Of a stretch of 10,183 nucleotides of DNA, positions 1-6,831 are shown one piece after another. Position 1 is the first letter of the stretch, and each line of letters begins with the position of its first letter. The notes beneath the pieces are model-generated. The model did no database searches. It saw only the letters and a program-made list of their open reading frames with translations, and was not told where the DNA came from. The position numbers and the translations under genes were made by a program. The stretch comes from an uncultured bacterium (GTDB lineage Bacteria; Actinomycetota; Coriobacteriia; Coriobacteriales; Coriobacteriaceae), in NCBI GenBank assembly GCA_905216145.1, contig CAJMST010000036.1:1-10183 (forward strand). Direction: 5' to 3'.

Positions 1-159
1 GGGGCTCCTATCTTTTTAGTGCCCTCGGATTGGGTCATAGTGTCTGTCGGTGCCATAGCATCGGCGTTGCTGTGGCTGTCGGAAATGATCCGTTGTCGCA
101 AGGGGCAGGTTTCCTTTGCACCAGTTTCTGTCGAGTCGGTGCTCTTTGCGGGTTGCCCG

Positions 160-193
160 TATAATGGTTTGCGTATGAACCGCAACCAAGGAG
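160..193 (+). promoter_or_regulatory. tgt promoter -10 box and ribosome binding site
   Basis: A perfect TATAAT lies at 160-165 and an AAGGAG Shine-Dalgarno at 188-193, nine bases before the tgt ATG at 203. No good TTGACA-like -35 hexamer sits at the usual 16-18 bp spacing, so the promoter call rests on the -10 box. The rest of 1-202 holds no gene that I can support. The T-run near 13-17 could be the tail of a terminator belonging to an upstream gene outside the window. Confidence 0.6.
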
Positions 194-202
194 TTCCAGT
201 TT

Positions 203-1342
<1,140 letters not shown>

Positions 1343-1491
1343 GGGCGACAGACACGCTTGCAGAGCGTGGGCAATGGCAAAGGCTGAGCGGCAACCGCTC
1401 GTCACATTTGCTGACACCGGCTGCGCGACCGCTGACCGATAGCTTGCAAGCACTTGATGCATCGTGGGTACCATACCGAATAGTTGATGTT

Positions 1492-1540
1492 CGGGCGGGT
1501 GTTTGGCGCATGGCGTCGACCCCGCCCGCTTTTCTTTTTC
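1492..1540 (+). terminator. rho-independent terminator-like hairpin in front of the LOG gene
   Basis: CGGGCGGG at 1492-1499 pairs with CCCGCCCG at 1521-1528. The loop holds a second small stem (GGCGC/GCGTC with one G-U pair), and a T-rich tail CTTTTCTTTTTC follows at 1529-1540. The tail ends only about four bases before the AGGAG ribosome site of the next gene. It may terminate tgt transcripts. Because no promoter fits between it and the LOG start, it may instead attenuate LOG transcription. A weak TACCAT box at 1469-1474 lies upstream, with a poor -35 (TTGCAA at 1444, 19 bp away). Confidence 0.65.
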
Positions 1541-1555
1541 TCGATAGGAGTACCC

Positions 1556-2314
1556 ATGATTAAGAATGAGAACGTCGAGGGCGAGCCTGCCTACGACGAG
1601 ACGTACCGCCGCGGCCCCGTGGTCATGCGCGGCCCCATGATTCCTAAGGACAACACCTACGCCAACCTGCTGGCGCCCGAGGAGTCGACCGACTGGCTGC
1701 ATGCCGATCCGTGGCGCGTGCTGCGCATCCAGGCCGAGTTTGTCGATGGTTTTGGCGCGCTGGCCGAGCTCGGACCCGCAGTGACCATCTTCGGCAGCGC
1801 CCGCACGCCCAAGACGGACCCGGCCTACAAGGCGGCGCGCACCGTCGGCCGTAAGATTGCTCAGCGCGGCGTGGCGGTTATCACCGGTGGCGGCCCCGGC
1901 ATCATGGAAGCGGCCAACAGGGGAGCGGCGAGTGTCAACGGCAAGTCAGTTGGCCTGGGCATTGAATTGCCGCACGAGCAGGGGCTCAACAAATACGTGA
2001 ACCTTGGTATGGACTTCCGTTACTTCTTTGTGCGCAAGACCATGTTCGTCAAATACAGCTCGGGCGCTATTGTTTTTCCCGGCGGGTTTGGCACACTCGA
2101 CGAGATGTTCGAGGTGCTCACGCTGGTGCAAACGCACAAGGTCAAGCGCATGCCGCTTGTGCTGGTGGGCACCGAGTACTGGCAGGGCCTGTTCGACTGG
2201 CTTAACGGCCCGGTAATGAGCGCCAGTATGATTAGCCCGCTCGACCCGGATCTGGTACACATTACCGACGACCTCAACGAGGCCGTTGACATTGCGCTCA
2301 GCGGGTTGATGTAG
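1556..2314 (+). CDS. LOG family (TIGR00730-type) Rossmann-fold protein, probable nucleoside 5'-monophosphate phosphoribohydrolase
   Basis: Proteins of the LOG (lonely guy) family release a free base from cytokinin-type or ordinary nucleoside 5'-monophosphates. The true bacterial substrate is often unknown. The 252 residues contain both family signatures: GGGPGIMEAANRGA (111-124) and PGGFGTLDE (175-183), which form the nucleotide-binding and catalytic pocket. The first ~50 residues, followed by DPWRVLRIQ and FGSARTP (79-85), match the longer form I associate with actinobacteria. I chose the ATG at 1556 because TAGGAG precedes it at a normal distance. An in-frame TTG at 1484 would add 24 residues encoded by the terminator hairpin and is unlikely. 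The gene is complete, but its last 43 codons (from 2186, stop included) occur again in diverged form at 6535-6663. A foreign block begins straight after this stop codon. Confidence 0.9.
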   Translation: MIKNENVEGEPAYDETYRRGPVVMRGPMIPKDNTYANLLAPEESTDWLHADPWRVLRIQAEFVDGFGALAELGPAVTIFGSARTPKTDPAYKAARTVGRKIAQRGVAVITGGGPGIMEAANRGAASVNGKSVGLGIELPHEQGLNKYVNLGMDFRYFFVRKTMFVKYSSGAIVFPGGFGTLDEMFEVLTLVQTHKVKRMPLVLVGTEYWQGLFDWLNGPVMSASMISPLDPDLVHITDDLNEAVDIALSGLM

Positions 2315-2345
2315 AGCAATCGTGTCTACCGCGACATGAATATGC

Positions 2346-2397
2346 ATGGCAATCTGATGCTATCTAACGTCAGGTTGCCATTTATATTGGGTATACT
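2346..2397 (+). promoter_or_regulatory. probable toxin-antitoxin operator and promoter
   Basis: ATGGCAATCTGA (2346-2357) and TCAGGTTGCCAT (2370-2381) form a 12-bp inverted repeat with one mismatch and a 12-base spacer. It is followed by TATATT (2383-2388) and TATACT (2392-2397), either of which could be the -10 box. The antitoxin ATG lies 31 bases further on. RelB/DinJ-type antitoxins bind such palindromes through their ribbon-helix-helix domain and repress their own operon. That this repeat is the operator is inferred from its position. Confidence 0.6.
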
Positions 2398-2428
2398 GAT
2401 GCAAAAGACGAGGGCAAGGAGGTCGCGT

Positions 2429-2728
2429 ATGTCTACTGCAACGGTTAAGCCTACGACGGTTCGCCTCGAAGAGGGGCTCAAGGAGCAGGCGACTGAGTTC
2501 TTGGATTCGGTCGGCCTCAGCCTCAATTCCTATCTCAATCTTGCCGTTCGGCAGCTGGTAAATCAGCGAAAGATTCCTTTTGAGATTGTAGGAAGGGCGG
2601 AGATGCCCAACGAGGCGACGAGGCGTGCCATGGTGATCGCCGAGGCTCATGAGTTGGGGATTTTGCCGGACGATAGCCCGTCATTCAATAACGCTGATGA
2701 GCTTATGTCATTCCTCGATGAGGAATAG
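2429..2728 (+). CDS. RelB/DinJ family antitoxin
   Basis: This is the antitoxin of a type II toxin-antitoxin pair: it should bind and block the toxin encoded next to it and repress the shared promoter. The 99 residues start with a ribbon-helix-helix-like segment: a strand at about 8-13 (PTTVRLEE region), a helix to about 27, then SLNSYLNLAVRQLV (31-44). They continue into QRKIPFEI (46-53), typical of the DinJ branch. The acidic C-terminal half (about 60-99), ending in FLDEE, is the likely toxin-wrapping tail. The ATG at 2429 is chosen because a full AAGGAGG (2416-2422) sits six bases upstream. An in-frame ATG at 2336 would add 31 residues that read through the operator and is rejected. The stop is two bases from the toxin ATG, so the two are translated together. 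Base composition is more A/T-rich than in tgt or LOG. Confidence 0.88.
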   Translation: MSTATVKPTTVRLEEGLKEQATEFLDSVGLSLNSYLNLAVRQLVNQRKIPFEIVGRAEMPNEATRRAMVIAEAHELGILPDDSPSFNNADELMSFLDEE

Positions 2729-2730
2729 CG

Positions 2731-3039
2731 ATGTTCGAGATTAAAGTCGAGGCTCAATTTAAGGCGGACTACAAACGAACGATGCGCATGCATCCGCAGC
2801 TAAAAAGTGAGTTTAAAGCGGCGGTTGCAGAGCTTGTGGCTCATGGGTCACTTCCGGCGGAGTATGGCGCCCACGAGCTCTCAAACCCGGGCGGAAACTA
2901 CAACGGCCACATCGATTTCCACCTATCCGATGGCTTGGTCGATGTGGTCGTTCTTTATCTTCCCCATAAGACTAACCCAGTGATTAGGCTGGTGAGAATG
3001 GGCTCGCATGAGGAACTGTTTCAGGGTCCGCTGGGCTGA
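2731..3039 (+). CDS. YafQ family toxin, probable ribosome-dependent mRNA endonuclease
   Basis: YafQ-type toxins of the RelE/ParE fold cut mRNA in the ribosomal A site and stop growth when the antitoxin is lost. The 102 residues show the family layout: FKADYKRTMR near the start, LPAEYGAHEL (41-50), GHIDFHL (59-65) and the C-terminal RMGSHEELF (89-97). His48, His60, His93 and Phe97 align with the catalytic or substrate-contacting residues of E. coli YafQ (His50, His63, His87, Phe91). The Asp-Trp pair of YafQ (D67-W68) is not evident; His64 or the nearby Asp62/Asp67 fall there, so the active site may be a variant. The ATG follows the antitoxin stop by two bases and uses GAGGAA inside the antitoxin's last codons as ribosome site. 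The gene converges with the helicase gene, with a palindromic repeat between. Confidence 0.85.
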   Translation: MFEIKVEAQFKADYKRTMRMHPQLKSEFKAAVAELVAHGSLPAEYGAHELSNPGGNYNGHIDFHLSDGLVDVVVLYLPHKTNPVIRLVRMGSHEELFQGPLG

Positions 3040-3051
3040 TCGCCGATTTCC

Positions 3052-3133
3052 AAGTTGCGGTGGAATAGGGACTGATTTGCGGTCGATTGGCCAAAAACAG
3101 TCCCTATTTCACCGCAACTGATGTGGGCGCCCC
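3052..3133. repeat. 82-bp palindromic intergenic repeat, copy 1
   Basis: AGTTGCGGTGGAATAGGGACT (3053-3073, 21 bases) pairs with its near-perfect reverse complement at 3099-3119 (one mismatch). A 25-base loop containing TTGGCCAA separates the arms, and GATGTGGGCGCCCC trails at 3120-3133. A second copy in the same orientation lies at 6750-6831 with no gaps and about 73 of 82 bases identical. It sits between the convergent ends of the toxin and helicase genes, so it may act as a bidirectional terminator. It looks like a REP-type dispersed intergenic repeat. Confidence 0.85.
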
Positions 3134-3160
3134 GTTCGCTGCTGCGGCCCCCGGTTCTCC

Positions 3161-6115
3161 TCATTGCTGGATTTCGCTCAAAAACTCAGCGGCGACTTCG
3201 TTGCTTTTGAAACGGATGCTGCGGTCTTCTTTCTTGGGGAATGCCAGCAGCGGGATAGTCCCGTACCAGACAGTTTCCTCGTCAATCACGGCCGCGCACA
3301 GCCGCCCTTTGGCCTTGACGGAATAGTCGACGTTCATCTCGGCAAAAATCGCTTTCGCGTCATCGCGCGGAGGTGAGGCAACATAAACCTCAAGGGTAAT
3401 CCCACGGGCGGCTGCGCCTGCGAGTGTGGTGGTGAGTTTCGTGAGGCATGCGGCGGATGCGTAGGATGCGGCTATGAAGGCACTCTTTGTGGCACCGGTG
3501 ATGTCTTTAATTAATGCCTCAATAGCGTTTGCCGGCTCTATGAGAATGTTGTAATCGGGTTGCTCGCTGTCCTCTGCTGAATAAATTTCGTACCCCAACT
3601 TGGCGTACGTCTTGAGTCTTTTCTGGTACATGCGGGCGAGCATGGGTATCGACAGGTCAATGTAGTCGAATATCTCAACCTGTTGCTTGCCCTCGTGGCT
3701 TCTATGCAGTCTGCCCACCTGCTGCGTTACGCTGCCGTCCCAAGATATCGGCGTGGCAATGAAAAGGGTGTCAAGGTAGGACAGATCGAAGCCCTCGCTC
3801 AGAAGGCTTTCGGTGGCGACGATGATTCGATGTTCATGCTCAAAGCCGGGAAGACTGTTCAGTATCGCTTTTCTTTCTTTGGCGCCGATTTCTCCGGTTA
3901 AGAGTATGGGCTCGTGTCTGCGATCATTAAGCAACCTGAACAGTTCCTCAGCATGCTTTTTCCTTTTGGATAGTATGAGCGGATGTCGACCGTTTGACGC
4001 TGCTTCGAGGGCGTCATCGACAATCAATTCGTTTCTTGCCGCATGTGCACACAGCATATCGAGAATCTGATTGAAGCTTGCATCCGGCTCGTAGGCGGAT
4101 AGCCGAATGCCGGTAAATCTCGGTCGAACGATGCGCTGGATGCCCTGCTGAATTGCCTGCGTTTTTGGATCGATGACATAGCGAAGCGGGCCGCAGAGCA
4201 TCGAGAGCGCCCGCGTGAGTCCGTCGGAGCGCTCGGGTGTCGCGGAGAGGCCATATATATATTTGGCTGGAGCGGACTTGAGGACGAGCTCGAGCTGTGG
4301 CGCGGCAGCATGGTGGCATTCGTCGCAGATAATGAGGCCGTAATTACGAACAAGGTTCTTAACTATCGGCTCCCCGGTTTGGGAGTCTTTGCCAGATAGC
4401 GACTGAAAGGAAGCGACGTCGATAAGGCCGCTGACGGCGGTTTTGCCCCCTCCGATTTGTCCAATAAGGGGAGGTTGCTTTTTGCTGATTCGTCCTTTTG
4501 GCGTTCGGACCGGCTCTCTGGTGTCCGTAATGTCGAGAAATCGTTCGAGCTGCGATTTCCATTGGGCTATGAGCGCGGTCTTTGGAACAATGACGAGCGC
4601 TGGAAGACCAACGGCGGCAATAAGATAAGCTCCGATGACGGTTTTACCGAAGCCCGTTGGCGCAGACATGATTCCGTCTTCGTATTCAAGCATCTGGTCG
4701 GCGGCAATTTGCTGTTCGGGATGAAGGGTCCCTTTGAATGCCATCTCAATTGGATTGCCTGTGCTACGTTCGTCTGAATAATGGGCAGTAACGTGGGCTT
4801 CTTGAATCAGCTGCTCAAGTTGGGCTTTGCAGCCTCTGGGAATCGCGACGCGGCCATCTCTAAGTTCGCTGAGGTCTATGAGTCGCGGTTTGCCGAATAC
4901 TGATTGATGCATAGATTGCGCACGGAAGAACTCCGGGTTGGCAAATGTCGCAAGCCTGCGGATTTCCATTTGAGCTGCCGGGCTCAGAGACTTTTCGGGG
5001 ATGTAGAGCATATCGGCTTGTGTGACGAGCAGGTTCGAGGGGAAGTCTCGTGGCGTGAGCGGGAGCCGCTTTCGTGGCTTTTGGACATTGCGCCTGGTTT
5101 TGTTTGTCGCTGCAGCTGTTGCTATTCCAAGCGGTTTGTTTTTGGTGTCCTCGATCAGACGATCCACCGTCGCACGCGAGATTAGTTGGATTTGCGAAAG
5201 GTAAAGCCATTGGTCGGGAAAGGGCTCGAATCGTTCGTCAACAAATACGCTGTTTCCTTCCCGCTGCGCTTTTCCCTGAAAGGGCAGCGCAATGAGATTT
5301 CCAAAGCCGCCTTCAGGAATGGTGGACTGCGCGGGTATCATTCGGTCAAAGGCTTCGAAGGTGATTGTCTTGTTGAGTGCCGCTGCTTCGGCGATAAGGC
5401 AGCTACCGAAATCTCGTGCTGTCTTTGCGTTTATAGGTTCTAGGAAGAAAAACCAGATATGCGCGCCGTTGCCTGACCTTGATCGCTCGACCGCAGCGTT
5501 AATTCCATGGTTTTTTACGACAAGCCTGATAGCGTTTGTCGCTTCTTTCCAATCGGCTTTGTCAAAATCAATGACAAGGACATTTGTGTTGCAGTCTTTG
5601 TCGAGAACATATTGACCTATGACGTCCCGGAGCCTGTCGTCGCTGCCTTTGAAATGGGCGATAATGGCGGCATCGTTCAGCTCAAGGAATGTGCGGCTGC
5701 GACATTCAGCGCATTTAATTCTGTGATGGTTTGCTTTGGGGCAAATGCCTGGCTTCCACTCATTTGCGCAGGCGGGTGTATAGCCGATGCCCCCGTCTTT
5801 TCTGCGATACCCGTGAGCGTGCACATCTTTGCGGCCGGTAAAAAGATTGCGAAAGAGCTCGAGTTTGTCGCGCGCTGGGCTCGCGCTGGTAACGATGCCC
5901 TCGGTCTGTGCACGTTCGCCGAAAGATTTGCCGGCTTTGTCCCATTCTTCGAGTGTTGCGTAACGGATGTCTGGACCGTTGCTACAGATTACGATCTGCT
6001 TACGCGGATCTGAAGCGTGGACAACCGTTTTATTGAGTTTGAATAAGGCGTTCCCGAAAAGGGCGTATTGATGCACGGCGTTGCTCATTTGAATGCCATT
6101 CTTGTCAGCGTTCAT
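3161..6115 (-). CDS. TOTE-type conflict system protein: AEP-like primase, SF2 helicase and degenerate PLD domain
   Basis: A 984-residue protein, probably a nucleic-acid-processing defence factor. In order: a zinc knuckle (Cys116, Cys125, Cys135, Cys138, with CANEW and CAEC); an archaeo-eukaryotic primase-like core with VIDFD (Asp183, Asp185) and SGNGAHIW (214-221, His219), the expected metal and nucleotide residues; a basic linker (about 339-350); and a superfamily 2 helicase with APTGFGKT (485-492), DECH (598-601), SATP (624-627) and QQVGRLHR (798-805). The C-terminal region (about 855-984) resembles a phospholipase D-like nuclease. Its HxK(x)4D(x)6GSxN motif reads R938, C940, D945, G952, T953, P955, so the active site looks lost. 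A stop 18 bases upstream limits the start to Met1 or Met10; neither has a clear ribosome site. No partner gene is adjacent on this strand. Base composition is lower in G/C than flanking housekeeping genes, suggesting transfer. The TOTE assignment comes from domain order and motifs. Confidence 0.82.
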   Translation of the reverse strand: MNADKNGIQMSNAVHQYALFGNALFKLNKTVVHASDPRKQIVICSNGPDIRYATLEEWDKAGKSFGERAQTEGIVTSASPARDKLELFRNLFTGRKDVHAHGYRRKDGGIGYTPACANEWKPGICPKANHHRIKCAECRSRTFLELNDAAIIAHFKGSDDRLRDVIGQYVLDKDCNTNVLVIDFDKADWKEATNAIRLVVKNHGINAAVERSRSGNGAHIWFFFLEPINAKTARDFGSCLIAEAAALNKTITFEAFDRMIPAQSTIPEGGFGNLIALPFQGKAQREGNSVFVDERFEPFPDQWLYLSQIQLISRATVDRLIEDTKNKPLGIATAAATNKTRRNVQKPRKRLPLTPRDFPSNLLVTQADMLYIPEKSLSPAAQMEIRRLATFANPEFFRAQSMHQSVFGKPRLIDLSELRDGRVAIPRGCKAQLEQLIQEAHVTAHYSDERSTGNPIEMAFKGTLHPEQQIAADQMLEYEDGIMSAPTGFGKTVIGAYLIAAVGLPALVIVPKTALIAQWKSQLERFLDITDTREPVRTPKGRISKKQPPLIGQIGGGKTAVSGLIDVASFQSLSGKDSQTGEPIVKNLVRNYGLIICDECHHAAAPQLELVLKSAPAKYIYGLSATPERSDGLTRALSMLCGPLRYVIDPKTQAIQQGIQRIVRPRFTGIRLSAYEPDASFNQILDMLCAHAARNELIVDDALEAASNGRHPLILSKRKKHAEELFRLLNDRRHEPILLTGEIGAKERKAILNSLPGFEHEHRIIVATESLLSEGFDLSYLDTLFIATPISWDGSVTQQVGRLHRSHEGKQQVEIFDYIDLSIPMLARMYQKRLKTYAKLGYEIYSAEDSEQPDYNILIEPANAIEALIKDITGATKSAFIAASYASAACLTKLTTTLAGAAARGITLEVYVASPPRDDAKAIFAEMNVDYSVKAKGRLCAAVIDEETVWYGTIPLLAFPKKEDRSIRFKSNEVAAEFLSEIQQ

Positions 6116-6315
6116 TGGGATGAGGGTACGTCATTTCAGCTTTATGAGATATGCGACTTCGATTTTGGTTCGGTAATAGTGGGGTACCGATCCGTGAGTG
6201 GCAATTAGCCGGTGCCAAAACGTGCGGCGGCTGTTGTTAAAGGTGTTTTGGCGGCTATGGGGCGTGTTGGCGGCGTGGGGAGGGGTCCTCGAATGACTCC
6301 GTGGTCAAATAACGT

Positions 6316-6505
6316 CAAATATGAGTACTGTTGTTAATGTAGTCTCATAACATTTGGTAAGAATAGAATACCAATTCCACATTATTCTATATATCTAACC
6401 CACTAAACACGGAATTTTGAGCCTTGGCAAGACGTGGAATTGATCGAAATGATCAATTCCGGCGAGATTTTGCTGCTACTAATTTGGTGGCGGTACTCAT
6501 ATTTG
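6316..6505. repeat. A/T-rich segment bounded by a 13-bp perfect inverted repeat
   Basis: CAAATATGAGTAC (6316-6328) and its exact reverse complement GTACTCATATTTG (6493-6505) bound a 190-bp A/T-rich segment without coding potential. The right end stops about 15 bases before homology to the LOG gene begins. The size and ends are compatible with a MITE-like remnant or recombination site. No target-site duplication is evident (flanks AACGT and CCATT differ), so a transposon origin is not established. Confidence 0.4.
6436..6460. promoter_or_regulatory. perfect 10-bp palindrome, possible protein-binding site
   Basis: GGAATTGATC (6436-6445) and GATCAATTCC (6451-6460) are exact reverse complements around the 5-base spacer GAAAT. 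A related half-site, CAATTCCAC, lies at 6372-6380. The symmetry is typical of a dimeric regulator's operator. No regulator gene or intact downstream gene is present, so its role is unknown. Confidence 0.4.
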
Positions 6506-6534
6506 CCATTTTTTGTCCAGTGGGTACCGCGAGG

Positions 6535-6663
6535 GGCCTGTTCGACTGGCTCAACGGCCCGGTGATGGATGCCGGCATGATCAGCCCACTCGATCCAGAC
6601 CTTGTCCACATCACCGACGATCTCAACGAAGCCGTCGACATCGCCCTGAGCGGGCTGATATAG
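6535..6663 (+). pseudogene. 3'-terminal fragment of a second LOG-family gene
   Basis: The 42 encoded residues, from GLFDWLNGPVM to DIALSGLI, match the C-terminus of the intact LOG protein (codons from 2186 on) at 39 of 42 positions. The DNA differs at about 23 of 129 bases, nearly all third-position changes. Weaker similarity extends upstream to about 6520 (VGT, then two codons missing). The catalytic motifs are absent, so it cannot be an active enzyme. The pattern of silent changes says this tail evolved under selection as part of a working gene in a different lineage or allele. It therefore marks the right junction of the inserted block and not a recent copying event. An open frame starting at 6424 reads through it without a stop, but I see no ribosome site for it. 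Confidence 0.85.
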
Positions 6664-6674
6664 GGTAGGTAAAA

Positions 6675-6735
6675 TGGGACGGGGCTAAAAGACTGGTCTG
6701 AAACGTTTGATACCAGTCTTTTTAGCCCCGTCCCA
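6675..6735. terminator. long hairpin, probable bidirectional terminator or dispersed palindrome
   Basis: A 23-base arm beginning TGGGACGGGGC (6675-6697) pairs with a 24-base arm ending GCCCCGTCCCA (6712-6735), with a single bulged base. The 14-base loop contains the self-complementary AAACGTTT. It lies 11 bases after the LOG-fragment stop and just before the second 82-bp repeat. It was probably the original terminator of the LOG gene at this locus. The stem is unusually long for a simple terminator, so a repeat-family origin is also possible. Confidence 0.7.
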
Positions 6736-6749
6736 AATGAACTGCTTCT

Positions 6750-6831
6750 AAGTTGCGGTGGAATAGGGATTGATTGGCGGCTAATAAGCCAAAAACAGTC
6801 CCTATTCCACCGCAACTGATGTGGGCGTCCC
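6750..6831. repeat. 82-bp palindromic intergenic repeat, copy 2
   Basis: Same orientation and length as the copy at 3052-3133. The arms are 6751-6771 and 6797-6817 (21 bases, one mismatch), and most differences lie in the loop. Its last base is the first plus-strand base of the degV stop codon, so it serves as the immediate 3' flank of degV, again between convergent reading directions. With copy 1 it brackets the helicase gene and the LOG fragment as a direct repeat. Confidence 0.85.

Larger units (their letters stand above)
6116..6534. other. A/T-rich non-coding stretch between the helicase start and the LOG fragment
   Basis: No convincing gene is visible in these 419 bases. The first part (to about 6300) is moderately G/C-rich and should hold the promoter of the minus-strand helicase gene, though I see no strong -35/-10 pair. 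A loose inverted repeat GCCAAAAC/GTTTTGGC lies at 6214-6221 and 6245-6252. From about 6301 the sequence becomes strongly A/T-rich and contains the two inverted repeats listed separately. An open frame from 6424 runs in frame into the LOG fragment, but the part before 6520 resembles no protein I recognise. Confidence 0.6.

Noticed and set aside
1484..1555. 24-residue N-terminal extension of the LOG protein from a TTG at 1484.
   Set aside because: It is encoded by the terminator-like hairpin, has no ribosome site, and the family similarity begins after the ATG at 1556.
3040..3160. CRISPR array, suggested by the repeated palindromic unit next to a defence-type gene.
   Set aside because: Only one copy is present here and the second is 3.7 kb away. 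There are no regularly spaced repeats or spacers.
5000..5450. Plus-strand frames inside the helicase region as separate genes.
   Set aside because: The minus-strand frame is continuous for 984 codons with ordered domain motifs, and the plus-strand frames are short and motif-free.
6424..6534. Possible new small gene starting at 6424 and running into the LOG tail (79 residues).
   Set aside because: There is no clear ribosome site, the start is an unusual codon, the first part lies across an inverted repeat and palindrome, and the rest is a truncated LOG C-terminus.
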